NCBI GenBank assembly: GCA_027596195.1
Contig: JADGJG010000035.1
Span: 1 to 64,000 of the forward strand
DNA from: Podochytrium sp. JEL0797
Taxonomy: Eukaryota; Chytridiomycota; Chytridiomycetes; Chytridiales; Chytriomycetaceae
Reading direction: 5' to 3'
Length of the DNA: 64,000 nucleotides
Part shown: positions 1 to 9,691 of the stretch, one piece after another
Numbering within the stretch: position 1 is the first letter of the stretch
How the letters are laid out: each line of letters starts with the position of its first letter
Program-made: the position numbers and the translations under genes
Notes under the pieces: generated by a model
Told to the model about the DNA's origin: nothing
Database searches by the model: none
What the model saw: only the letters and a program-made list of their open reading frames with translations

Positions 1-448
1 CGGTATTCTGACGTTGGGCCTCGAAAGCGCCAATTGGGGAGCCATGAACACGTGCAAGTTCCACTCCAGATACTGCACAGGATCCAACCAACAGTTTGAT
101 ACCGAAAAGGCCTGTGTTAACTACTTCACGTCCCTTCCCGTTTTTTCTCCCACTTGCGGGTACGGCCACATCTTGGGTGGGAATTCGAGAATTTGTCGCG
201 CAAACCACCAATACTTGACTGTATTTGATCCGGAAGTGCACTGTCCGCACTTGTCTCCGGGGAGTATGGTTTGCAGGGACCCTGGCCCCAATGATGAGTT
301 TGACGCGTTTTGTGGACCCGGGGGAAATCCGAAAGTCGTGGAAAAGATTTACAAGGGGTACAAGCAGAGGGTTTATGAGGTCACGGTGAAGCAGAACGCG
401 ACAGTGTTGAGTCCTTCGTGGGTCTGGGATTATCCTGAAGTATGCTAG
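1..448 (+). CDS. Cysteine-rich family protein, 3' part only (copy A)
   Basis: This is the last ~148 codons of exon 3 of a cysteine-rich family gene; the 5' part lies outside the window. The reading frame is open from base 2 to TAG at 446-448. It contains the family's C-terminal cysteine block: TCKFH, YCTG, a CGYGH segment, GNSRICR, HCPHLSP, then a glycine-rich stretch and the terminal PEVC. Bases 1 to about 320 are nearly identical to 8577-8896 of copy E. After that point the sequence changes and encodes a tail (GGNPKVVEKIYKGYKQ) that instead resembles the minus-strand copy at 28648-30021. This looks like gene conversion or unequal exchange between paralogues. The biochemical function is unknown. 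Confidence 0.85.
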   Translation, partial: GILTLGLESANWGAMNTCKFHSRYCTGSNQQFDTEKACVNYFTSLPVFSPTCGYGHILGGNSRICRANHQYLTVFDPEVHCPHLSPGSMVCRDPGPNDEFDAFCGPGGNPKVVEKIYKGYKQRVYEVTVKQNATVLSPSWVWDYPEVC

Positions 449-492
449 AGTTTTTTTTTATTCTATCTGTCTTATTTGCTAGTGGGTTTGAG

Positions 493-507
493 AATTAAGT
501 CGAGCAT
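493..507 (+). promoter_or_regulatory. Family 3' UTR element / poly(A) signal, copy A
   Basis: AATTAAGTCGAGCAT lies 45 nt after the stop codon. It is a one-base variant of AATAAAGTCGAGCAT found after the stop codons of copies B, F and I. The AATAAA core is a normal polyadenylation signal; the conserved GTCGAGCAT extension is specific to this family. Confidence 0.55.
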
Positions 508-997
508 TGTAAACATATTAATTATAAATCAAGTGCCAATCGGGCCTCATAAGCAGATTCGTGAGCAAGTTATGAATTGAGCATTAGCCTCTCCCTCAAC
601 TAGAAATCCCCCTCCACCCTCCGTACAGAATTAATTAACCATGCCAACTCTGCGGAGCTCGATTACCAATAGTACCGACGTACTCAATATAATCTTTCAC
701 TCGAATCACACATGGTGGTGAGCGACTCATGCAATCGGCATGTAATTTGCATGCACCGGGCACCACTTATTTCCGTCAGCCGGTGGAGTCTACCCACGCT
801 AATAAGTTACCGATTAGACACCAGTATTGGACTGCAAGACCGGCTGCAGAACTGGAACTACTCAAAAATTAAAATTGCTCTCAAGCCCGCGCTGAATTTG
901 CAAAACCAGCCGATCGGCGTCCAATTTTTTGCAAAACTTTTCCAGCACCATTTATTCACTGGGGTCGTTATCACATTCGACTCACACATGGTCATGA

Positions 998-1135
998 GTG
1001 AGCTTCGCAAGAGACACGCACGTGGTATGCACTGCCACATTTTTCCAATTTGCCTGGCGGCCAATGGACTCCACAACCACTGCCACGCAGATACCCGCAT
1101 CGGATTGTAAAACCGGCTGCAGAAAACGATCGAGA
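998..1135 (+). promoter_or_regulatory. Distal promoter module of the cysteine-rich family (copy B)
   Basis: A block about 160-300 nt before the copy B start is shared with the upstream regions of copies D (5560-5735) and F (9350-9510). Shared pieces in order are GCACTGCCAC followed by ATTTTTCC (1029-1046), a CCACTGCCACGCAGATACC-type segment, and GGATTGTAAAACCGGCTGCAG. The rest of 449-997, between copies A and B, shows no gene I can support. Confidence 0.55.
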
Positions 1136-1216
1136 TAAAATTAATGATCAAAAGATTTTCGAAAGTATAGCAAAAAAGCACGCTCATCGCTTGGCGGCCG
1201 TTGGAGATTCAAAAAT

Positions 1217-1226
1217 GCACTGCCAC
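1217..1226 (+). promoter_or_regulatory. Proximal GCACTGCCAC box, copy B
   Basis: Exact GCACTGCCAC starting 79 nt before the ATG, followed by CGCCACCC. The same 10-mer occurs at nearly the same distance before every family gene with a visible 5' end. It is either a transcription-factor site or a core-promoter/5' leader element. Confidence 0.6.
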
Positions 1227-1295
1227 AGTCGCCACCCGATCGCGCGACAAAAGGGACAGCCCGCCGCTGCAATCAAAAGCAGTTCCATTCAATAA

Positions 1296-2674
1296 ATGAC
1301 CAGCCTGGCAACGATCGCGGGCACAAACACCAACACCCAGTCGTGCTTCGGAATCGCTCCGAACTTGGCCCACTGTTTGCCGCCCAGCGACGCCCCATCC
1401 GCCGTTTGCTGCGATGCTGTCTTCGAGTACAACAAGGCCGGATGCTTCTGCAACCCAATCACTACCGTGAGTTTGCGGGAATACGCATTATCATGCGCTT
1501 ATGAAATCGCTTCGACAGGTCTTGTTCGGCGCCGACCTGGCTCCCGTGCTTACCAATACCACGCTTCCGATTTGTGCTGGAAACAGACCCAAGAAACATT
1601 GGACGGTCCCGTGCGGCCCTTTTCAACGACACACTTACAACTACGGCACTTGCGCCGCGAATGACATGGAGATGGATACAAAGCGTGTTATCACAGTGGT
1701 GAGTTCCGATTCCTGTGCTTGGCACCCGCGGTGATGACTTCTCAAAACTGACTTCATTCCCTTCAATTAAACAGACTACATTTCAAGCCATTCTCACGAA
1801 AATCGTTTACAACGAACGTTGGGGGTCCGGTTGCTTCAACATCACTGATTTACTTGACCAAGTCACTCCACTCCTGGATCCTTTGTATTCCGCAACCGTG
1901 GCGTACGGCTTGGGAACTTTTCATGGCATCGCCATGGCGTTGGAGTACTTGGCCATCTTGAACGCACACCTCAACCGAAACGTTGCCTTCACCACAATCA
2001 ACCCCAACAAGAACGTGGTCGGTGTCCTTCCAGACGGAGAAATCGTCCTTGGCGGATACAACACGTGGTCCTTCTTCAACGGGACTCTCACCGCGCCAGA
2101 GGCTTACGTCGAGTTTCTTTACGGCTTCGTCGGCTGCAACACGGCCACAATCCTCTCCACAACCATTCCACCCGGCTCTGTTCTGCACCCCAAGAAAGGC
2201 CTCGTCTCCACTGTTGCCCTCATCAACGGTATTCTATCTATGGTCCAACAAGGCGCTAACTGGGGAGCCATGAACACGTGCAAGTTCCACACCAGATACT
2301 GCACGGGACCCAACCAACAGTTTGCCACTGAGCAAGACTGCCTCGACTACTTCACGTCCCTCCCAGTGTACTCTCCCGTATGCGGAAAAGCTCACCTCCT
2401 TGGTGGAAATTCGATTGTGTGTCGCGGAAATCACCAGTTCTTGAGCTTGTTCGATCCAAAAACGCATTGTCCGCATTTGTCTCCGCAGAGTGCTGTTTGC
2501 AGGGACCCGGGCCCCAATGATGACATTGACACCTTTTGTGGACTCGGTGGAGACGAGGAAGTGATGGACACGGTTTTGAAGACGTACAAGGAGCAAGTTC
2601 ATGAAATCATGGTTGGGCAGAACGCGACTGTGTTGAGTCCTTCGTGGAAGTGGGATTATCCGGAAGTTTGCTAA
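1296..2674 (+). CDS. Cysteine-rich LTP-like/SnoaL-like family protein (copy B)
   Basis: Three predicted exons (1296-1466, 1519-1698, 1775-2674), all joined in phase 0, give 416 aa. Exons 1-2 encode eight cysteines spaced C-C-CC-CxC-C-C (CFGIAPNLAHC, AVCCDAV, CFCNP, LPIC, VPC), the pattern of plant-type lipid-transfer proteins, followed by HTYNYGTC. Exon 3 begins with GCFN and a segment (GLGTFHGIAMALEYLAILNA) that resembles a SnoaL/NTF2-type fold. It ends with a cysteine block containing YCTG, CRGNHQF, HCPHLSP and PEVC. No signal peptide is visible at this ATG, although the cysteine content suggests secretion, so an upstream exon is possible. It lies tail to tail with copy C. Function unknown; the fold assignments are inference. 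Confidence 0.8.
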
Positions 2675-2722
2675 ACATTTTTTTTCTCCTTTCGTTGTTT
2701 TGTGTTCTTTGCTTTCTATGAG

Positions 2723-2737
2723 AATAAAGTCGAGCAT
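2723..2737 (+). promoter_or_regulatory. Family 3' UTR element / poly(A) signal, copy B
   Basis: AATAAAGTCGAGCAT lies 48 nt after the copy B stop codon, identical to the elements after copies F and I. The remaining intergenic sequence to 3134 shows no gene. Confidence 0.6.
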
Positions 2738-3134
2738 GTATTTCTAAGAAATTTAATTGTTTGTGGGAATCTTGGAACTTGGAATGGTGTCTGATTCAGC
2801 GTCCATCCCACTCCACAATGACGCTATGTAAATCAAATATAGAAAGGTCAATCCGATCCTGCTGTCGACTGCCAGCTCCGATTCGTTGAAGTTTGTGAAA
2901 ATGTCGTCGTTCCTTGCCATTTTGACCCCTTTCAGTTCACTCAAAACCCTTTCCCTCATTATCATCTTGTGGAGCGGCTAAACCTATATGCTTGGTCGTT
3001 TGAGGATGCAACAATCAGACAATGCGGCACCACCCATTCCTCATCATTTCCCAGTTTTCAGGTTTTGAATGGGCACTCGAATACGAATGAAAGACAAACT
3101 CATTTATTCTTCAGAAAATAGCGATACTTAAGAA

Positions 3135-4513
3135 TCAGCAAACATGCGGCAAAGTCCAATTGGATCCAAGCCCAGCCGCATCTTGGATGGCCGTGATATC
3201 ATCAACTTGCTTCTTATACTGATTGAAAATCTTTTCCACTTGAGACGCATCCCCACCAGGTCCACAATCATCATCACGACAGTGCACACTCGTTGGAGAA
3301 AGATGGGCGCAGTGAATTTCCGGACTCGACGGCGTCATGAACTGATGCTTTGCGCGGCAGACTCTCGAGTTTCCACTCAAAATGTGCTCATACCCACAGA
3401 CGGGGGAATACTGCGGGAGAGACGTGAAGAAATCGAGACATTCTTGTTCGGAGGTAAACTGTGCGTTGGCTCCCGTGCAGTAGGTGGTGTGGAACTTGCA
3501 CGTGTTGGGGGCCCCCCAGGTCGTGCTGTCTTGCCCCAACGTCATGACGGCAGCAATGTATGCAATGGTCGAGTATGCTTGCCCCAGCGCGGGATTCAGG
3601 ACCGAGCCGCTTAAGAGCGATGTGGAGAACATGTTGGAGGTGGTACAGCCGTCGAACTTATGAACATACTCGGCGTATCCCTTTGGCGTGGTCACCTTCT
3701 CGTTGAAGAATGAAAATGAGCTGAAACCGCCGAAAGCAACAGCCCCGTCTGGAAGGAAGCCAGCAACTTTCCTTGCATATGCATCTGGAACACTCGAAGC
3801 GTAGTTCTTGTTCATCTGGGCGTTCAAAATGGCGAAGTACTCCAGCACCACTTTCGGCGTAGAGTAAACTCCCAAACCATACCCCCCGCTGAAGGTATAA
3901 GCCGGGTCCACAAGTGGAGAAATCTTGTTAATCACAGAGTTGAGGTCGAAACAGCCGGATCCGTAACGTGGTGCAAAAACGTCTGTCGCGACGACAGTTT
4001 GAAAAGAACCCTGTGGACGAATCAAATTCAATACGGAGCAATACAGAGCAAGTTTCAAGAAACCAAGGGAACCCAGACAAACTCACCGCAGTTACAAAAC
4101 GCGCAGCATCCATTTGCATGTCATTTGAGGGGCATACGCCGTTGTTGTAAGTGTGTACTTGGAACGGGCGACATGGGACAATCCACTTCCATGGCTGCCA
4201 AGAAGCAAAAGCACAGACTGGGCGCACGAGCTTGGCAAGCGTGGAGGTCTGCTCGGTTCCGAGCAAGACCTGGGAAAAGAGAATGTATCGATTAACAAGT
4301 GATTCGAGTAAATTCCCCCGAATGCATGATACTCAATAATCTTACCTTGGTGATTGGGTTGCAGAAGCATCCGGCCTCGTTGAATTTGAAAACTGTGTCA
4401 CAGCAGATGGCGGACGGAATGTCGATAGGACTGCTGCTGGAACTGCTGGAGCAGATGGCCAAGCTCGAAGCGAGTCCAAGACAGGTATTGGTGTTGGTCA
4501 CGCTCTTCGTCAT
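3135..4513 (-). CDS. Cysteine-rich LTP-like/SnoaL-like family protein (copy C)
   Basis: Predicted exons are 4513-4346, 4269-4087 and 4010-3135, giving 408 aa. The protein starts MTKSVTNTNTCLGLA, has a serine run in the first inter-cysteine loop, and contains the eight-cysteine N-terminal module (AICCDTV, CFCNP, RPVC, VPC). Exon 3 carries GCFD, a KVVLEYFAILNAQMN segment, and a C-terminal block that ends in NWTLPHVC instead of PEVC. Copy H at 26871-28227 is clearly its closest relative: both share the N-terminus, the W-rich second exon, a shorter exon 3 and the DASQ-EK-FNQ tail. Copy C is the inverted duplicate of copy H, because a decayed THI6 3' end lies directly upstream in the matching orientation. 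Function unknown. Confidence 0.8.
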
Positions 4514-4577
4514 GTTTTTGGATGTTTCTTGCCTGCAGCGCGGAGCATTTTTTTGCGCCTCGGCTTGGGTGGCAGAT

Positions 4578-4587
4578 GTGGCAGTGC
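4578..4587 (-). promoter_or_regulatory. Proximal GCACTGCCAC box, copy C
   Basis: Exact GCACTGCCAC on the minus strand, starting 74 nt before the copy C ATG, in a context (GGTATCAATA then the box) shared with copy H. A TGTCGTTTGAT motif upstream (about 4610-4650) is also shared with copy H. Confidence 0.6.
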
Positions 4588-4890
4588 GTATTGATACCCC
4601 TAAAAATGAGACTGCGGTATCAAACGACAGTGATTGTATCAAACGACACAGCCCCGCTTGGCACAAAGGAATAATGGGAGCGCTTGTGCTCCTGAAGTGA
4701 GGGATATGAGTATGGGTGGAATCGGAATGATAGCTTTCACCCCAGTGACAGCAGCAAAAGAGATGCCCAGTTGATCCCGGATCAATCCCAGTTGCCCAGC
4801 CTTAATAATTTCCGGCCTTCCCCCGAAACTTTTGATTTGAAAAAAATGTGCGACAAGTTACTCAAGAGACCACAAAATATCAACAAAAAA

Positions 4891-5170
4891 CTACGCCAAC
4901 TCCACCCTCGCGAAACGCTGCACCATTGCCGGAGTCAACCCCGCAATCGCATCAAACAACGCCGTGTTCAACGACATGGGTCCCTTCACTGTCTCTCCTT
5001 CGCAGCAAGAGTCCTCCCAACCCAGCACCAACCCCCGCCTCCGCATTCCACTCCTACGCCTTCACCACGGCCGCAAACGCAGCCCCAATAGTCGTCGTGT
5101 CACACTCGGTACCCTTAATGTTTCTCAATCATTTGTTTCCAAACCGCCACCGCATCGCGTCCTGCACGAT
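4891..5170 (-). pseudogene. Decayed THI6 (ThiM domain) 3' fragment
   Basis: The minus strand matches the last exon of the THI6 homologue at 24190-26066. The best-kept part reads [18 protein letters not shown] then TPAMVQRFARVE, against [18 protein letters not shown] then [12 protein letters not shown] in the intact gene. Upstream, the GAACTCGGTACC-region equivalent of the ITGTGC motif is recognisable, but there are internal stops and deletions, including a TAA just before it. Only the 3' end is present, so it cannot make a kinase. It lies directly upstream of copy C on the same strand, as intact THI6 lies upstream of copy H, marking an inverted segmental duplication. From here to 5560 I see no gene. 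Confidence 0.85.
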
Positions 5171-5559
5171 ATAAAAAAAATCGACGGGTTGCGAGATCCA
5201 CACACGTTTTCTGGCACAACTGAGTGGCCCAATCCCAACAGGAACCATCACAACACTGCCAGATTCACCTTCCGATCCCAATACACCAAAAAAACGACCA
5301 GCGTGGCCTCGAATGCAACGACAAACACCGACGCACAATTTATAGAGATTAAATTATGTTCGCACTCTCAATCGGACCCCTCATCATTGCCCTAATCTTC
5401 CTAATGTGGGACAATACTAGCCTTCCGGTGGTGGCACGGGTGTGCGCGGGTGGGGAATTCGTCGTTGAAGTTAAATCGTCACAAAGAGTGACGCTAGAAT
5501 GTGGTGTACACCGGCATTTGGATTTAGTGTGGATAGAATATCACTCAGCTCATACATAG

Positions 5560-5735
5560 TAGCAACTGAGCTGCGCAAGCGGCGGGCACTTGGCATGCAC
5601 TGCCACATTTTCGCTAAATCCATCAAATTTCTTGCAACGCCAGTAACCATTGCCGCGCAGATACCGACGACACAGGATTAAAAGACCGGTTACGGAACAC
5701 GCGATTAAGTCAGAGCGCTTAATCGAAAAAGAACA
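5560..5735 (+). promoter_or_regulatory. Distal promoter module of the cysteine-rich family (copy D)
   Basis: Shares with the copy F upstream region a run of similar segments: a GCACTGCCAC box (5597-5606), CCATCAAA, AACGCCAGTAACCATTGCCG, GCAGATACC, CACAGGATTAAAAGACC and GCGCTTAATC. It sits about 145-320 nt before the ATG. Copy B has a more diverged version. Confidence 0.55.
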
Positions 5736-5794
5736 AAGACGCCGTGAGTGGCGAAAGCAAAATAACGCACAGTCATTGCTTGGCGCTTTGAAGT

Positions 5795-5821
5795 GCACTG
5801 CCACAGGAATTGCACTGCCAC
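5795..5821 (+). promoter_or_regulatory. Two proximal GCACTGCCAC boxes, copy D
   Basis: Two exact GCACTGCCAC boxes at 5795-5804 and 5812-5821, starting 85 and 68 nt before the ATG; the second continues into CCGATTCCGATGC. Copy F has the same doublet. Confidence 0.6.
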
Positions 5822-5879
5822 CCGATTCCGATGCAAAGGACATTCCGCAGCTGCAATCATGAGCACTCTTTCAAAAAAA

Positions 5880-7272
5880 ATGACCAGCTCGGCCTCGATC
5901 GCGACCTCAAACACCAACACGTGTTTCGGACTCGCTCCGAGCTTCGCCGCTTGTCTCGTGCCCAAGTTCAACCCGGCTGAACCAACCGCCATGTGTTGTG
6001 ACGTTGTCTTGAAGTACAACGAGGCCGGATGCTTCTGCAACAAAATCACCTCGGTGAGTTTGCGGAATACTTGAAAGCATGCGCTTATGAAAATGTTTCG
6101 ACAGGCCTTGTTACCAGGCGGCGCCAAACAGGCAAAAGGGCTTGCCAAGGTCGCGCTTCCCATTTGCGCTGCCGGCAAGAAACACTGGAAGGTCCCTTGC
6201 GAACCACTTCAAGGACACACTTACAACAACGGCGCTTGTCCCTTGAGTGACATGGAGATGGATGCTGCGCGTTTCGGCACTGCTGTGAGTTTCTCATTTG
6301 TTTTTTACAATTATTCTCGTGCTTGGCCCCCGGTGATGGCTTCCCTCAACTAACTACGTTCTCTCTTACCAGATGGCATTCGTAACGCCTATCTTGACAA
6401 CCGTATTCGGCGAACGTTGGGCCACCGGTTGCTTCGACCTCAATGCTTTGATTGACAAAGTCTCTCCACTCGCGGATTCTGGTTATTTTGCAAGCATGGC
6501 GTACGGCTTGGGAACTATCAGTGGTATCGAGACGGCGATGGAATACTTTGCCAGCTTGAACGCACACGTGGACCGAAACAATGCCGTCACGACAATCAAC
6601 CCCGCCAACAAAGTTGCCGGGGTCCTTCCAGACGGGTCAATCGTCCTCGGGGGTTCCTCCACGTGGTCCTTCATGAACGAGACTATCACCGCGCCAGAGG
6701 CTTACTACGAGTTTATCTTTGGTTTCGACGGCTGCAACACGGCCACTGTCCTCTCCACAACCCTCCCATCCGGATCTGTTCTCCAACCCAAAAAAGGCCT
6801 CATCACCGCGATCGCTTACATCAACGGTATTCTGACTATGAGCTACGAAAGCGCCTATTGGGGACCCATCACCACTTGCAAGCTCCACTCCAAATACTGC
6901 ACGGGAGACGACCAACAGTTCACCTCCGAAAAGCACTGCCTCCACTACTTTACTTCCCTCCCATTGTATTCTCCCGTATGCGGAAAAGCTCACATCTTGG
7001 GTGGAAATTCGAAGATTTGTCGCGCCAACCAGCTGTACTTGACCGCGTTGAATCCAGAAAAGTATTGTCCGCGCATGTCCAAGCACAGTGAAGTTTGCAG
7101 GGACCCGGGTGTTGGTGATGACATTGACTCGTTTTGTGGACCTGGTGGAGATGAGGAAGTGATGGCCACGGTTTTGAACGAGTACAAGGAGCAAGTTCAT
7201 GATATCACGGTTGTGCAGAACGCGACTGTGTTGAGTCCATCGTGGAAGTGGGAGTATGCTAAAGTTTGCTGA
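5880..7272 (+). CDS. Cysteine-rich LTP-like/SnoaL-like family protein (copy D)
   Basis: Predicted exons are 5880-6053, 6105-6284 and 6373-7272, all phase 0, giving 417 aa. Exon 1 carries CFGLAPSFAAC, MCCDVV and CFCNK; exon 2 carries LPIC, VPC and HTYNNGAC, completing the eight-cysteine module. Exon 3 is exactly 900 nt, as in copies B, E, F and I. It contains GCFD, a TAMEYFASLNAHVDR segment and the C-terminal cysteine block (YCTG, CGKAH, KICRANQ, YCPRMS, KVC). An in-frame ATG at 5859 would add seven residues; 5880 is preferred because it matches the start of the paralogues. In the tail it is closest to copy F (both have LNPEKYCPRMSKHS). Function unknown. Confidence 0.8.
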
Positions 7273-7566
7273 GAATTTTATTACACTTTTTTTACTCACT
7301 GCGTTGACTTTGAATAAGTCGAAAATGATTGTTCCAAATCGATCGCTAGAGAACCTTCATTACAGGCTCTGTGAGTTCCTGCTCGGGGATAATCGTCTCT
7401 CCAATTCAAACTTCATATGGCAATTGTACCAACGCTAGAAACCATTGTCGCCCAGGTACCTAGCAGTTGCATGCGTCAGAGGCTGCAGCTCAATGTTCGC
7501 GTGATTGATTAAAAATAGATTTTCCCCAGGCAAATGGGACTCAAAAAATCTCTGGGTATCAATACT

Positions 7567-7576
7567 GCACTGCCAC
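7567..7576 (+). promoter_or_regulatory. Proximal GCACTGCCAC box, copy E
   Basis: Exact GCACTGCCAC starting 78 nt before the ATG, preceded by GGTATCAATACT and followed by ATCGCCACCC. Between 7273 and 7560 a diverged version of the distal module is visible (around 7425-7465), but no gene. Confidence 0.6.
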
Positions 7577-7644
7577 AATCGCCACCCAGTCACAATACAA
7601 AAGGGCATGCCTCCTCTGCAATCACGAGCAGTTTCCTTCCAAAA

Positions 7645-9024
7645 ATGACCAGTGTAGCCTCGACCGTGAGCACGATCACCAACACCCAAGAGTGCTTCGG
7701 ACTCGCTCCGAGCTTGGCCGTCTGTATGCCCGACCCGGCTGCCTCACCATCCGGGCCATCCGCCGTCTGCTGTGACGCTGTCTTGAAGTACAACAAGGCC
7801 GGATGCTTCTGCAGCCCAATCACCTCGGTGAGATTGTGTAATATCAATATCCTTCGCTCACGAAATCGCATCGACAGGTCTTGTTCGGCGCCGACCTCAC
7901 GTCCTTGTTTGCCAATGCCGAACTTCCGGCTTGCGCTGCCACAAGAGGCAAGAAACACTGGAAGGTCTCTTGCGGCCCTCTTCAAGGACACACTTACAAC
8001 TCTGGTACGTGTCCTATGAATGACATGGAGATGGATGCTGCGCGTTTTATCACCGCGGTAAGTTTTTCGCCCTCCAGATAACACCTCTAAACTGACTCCA
8101 TTCTATTCTGCATCCCTTTTCCAGTCGACATTCCAAGCGGCGGTCACGAAACATGTATACGACGGACGTTGGGGGTCCGATTGCTTCAAAATCTCTGCTT
8201 TGCTGGACCAAGTCGCCCCACTCGCGGATCCTGGCTATTTTGCAAGCGGGTCATACGGCTTGGGTATCTTCCGTGGCATCAAAATGGCGATGGAATACTT
8301 TGCCATCTTGAATTCCCAGCTGAACCGAAACAACGCCGTCGTCTCGATCAACCCCAACAAGAACGTTGTCGGTGTCCTTCAAGACGGATCCATTGTCCTC
8401 GGCGGTTACTCCACGTGGTCTTTCATGAACGAGACTATCACCGCGCCAGAGGCTTACATCGAATTCATCTACAGTTTCGACGGCTGCAACACGGCCACAG
8501 TCCTCTCCACTACCATCCCAGCCGGTTCTGTCCTGCGCCCCAAGAAAAACTTAGCCACCACTCTTGCCTACATCAACGGTATTCTGACGTTGGGCCTCGA
8601 AAGCGCCAATTGGGGAGCCATGAACACGTGCAAGTTCCACTCCAGATACTGCACAGGATCCAACCAACAGTTTGATACCGAAAAGGCCTGTGTTAACTAC
8701 TTCACGTCCCTTCCCGTTTTTTCTCCCACTTGCGGGTACGGCCACATCTTGGGTGGAAATTCGAGAATTTGTCGCGCAAACCACCAATACTTGACTGTAT
8801 TTGATCCGGAAGTGCACTGTCCGCACCTTTCTCCGGGGAGTATGGCTTGCAGGGACCCTGGCCCCAATGATGAGTTTGACACGTTTTGTGGACCCGGTGG
8901 ATCGGAGGAAGTGATGGAAAAGATTTACAAGCACTATAGAAAGCAAGTTCGTGAAATCACGGTGAAGCAGAACGCAACCGTGTTGAATCCTTTGTGGAAG
9001 TGGGATTATCCTCAAGTTTGCTGA
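7645..9024 (+). CDS. Cysteine-rich LTP-like/SnoaL-like family protein (copy E)
   Basis: Predicted exons are 7645-7827, 7878-8057 and 8125-9024, all phase 0, giving 420 aa. The N-terminal module has CFGLAPSLAVC, AVCCDAV, CFCSP, LPAC and VSC, spaced as in eight-cysteine lipid-transfer proteins. Exon 3 has GIKMAMEYFAILNSQLNR and the cysteine tail (YCTG, CGYGH, GNSRICR, HCPHLSP, PQVC). In exon 3 the family motif GSGCFN reads GSDCFK. The second half of exon 3 is almost identical to the fragment at the left edge of the window, so one copy was made or converted recently. Function unknown. Confidence 0.8.
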
Positions 9025-9114
9025 ATAATAATTGAATTCCCTTTGATATTGTGATTTTTGTTTTTTTTAACAGAATAGAGGCTTATTAGCAGAATATGCG
9101 ATGGAGATTAATTT

Positions 9115-9230
9115 GCAAGCACCATGCAATTGGTGAGCCATCAACACGTGCAAGCTCCGCTAGAGATTGCCACCGAACGAGTCTGCCTCGACTACTTCAC
9201 ACCCCTTCTTACGTGCGGGTACGGCCAGTT
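9115..9230 (+). pseudogene. Small relic of cysteine-rich family exon 3
   Basis: About 110 nt just downstream of copy E still match the segment coding for ANWGAMNTCKFH and CLDYFTSL-CG (for example GCCATCAACACGTGCAAGCT and GCCTCGACTACTTCACA). They have lost the intervening codons and gained stops. It is a leftover of another family copy. Confidence 0.65.
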
Positions 9231-9349
9231 CATTAAATCACGATGAAGCCAATGCTGGTCTTCAGTTTGGCGACGGTGGATGCGCATGGATGAGGAATGC
9301 GCCATTGCAGTCAAAACGGCAGAAAGAGTGATACCCGGTTAAATTGCTT

Positions 9350-9510
9350 TCAATTGACACATCGTGATGACTGAGGCACTGGGCATACACTGCCACATTT
9401 TTCCACTTTTGATCCATCAAAATTTGCAACGCCAGTAACCATTGCCGGGCAGATACCGGCACAGGATTAAAAGACCCGGCTGCAGAACACGATTAAGACA
9501 AAGCGCTTGA
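9350..9510 (+). promoter_or_regulatory. Distal promoter module of the cysteine-rich family (copy F)
   Basis: Shares ACACTGCCACATTTTTCC, CCATCAAAATT, AACGCCAGTAACCATTGCCG, GCAGATACCGGCACAGGATT and GGCTGCAGAACACGATTAAG with the copy D module, and parts of it with copy B. It lies 180-340 nt before the ATG. Confidence 0.55.
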
Positions 9511-9604
9511 TTAAAAAACGGCTTAATGTAGGCACCGCTATAAGAGAGTTTAGAGAAAACGAAAATGAAAAAATGCACTGTCATCGCTTGGCGCTTTGCA
9601 GAAA

Positions 9605-9631
9605 GCACTGCCACAGGAATTGCACTGCCAC
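9605..9631 (+). promoter_or_regulatory. Two proximal GCACTGCCAC boxes, copy F
   Basis: Exact boxes at 9605-9614 and 9622-9631, starting 87 and 70 nt before the ATG. Spacing and flanks match the copy D doublet. Confidence 0.6.
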
Positions 9632-9691
9632 CCGATTCCGATACAAAAGGGACATTCCGCAACTGCAATGAAGAGCAGTTCCATTCAAAAA

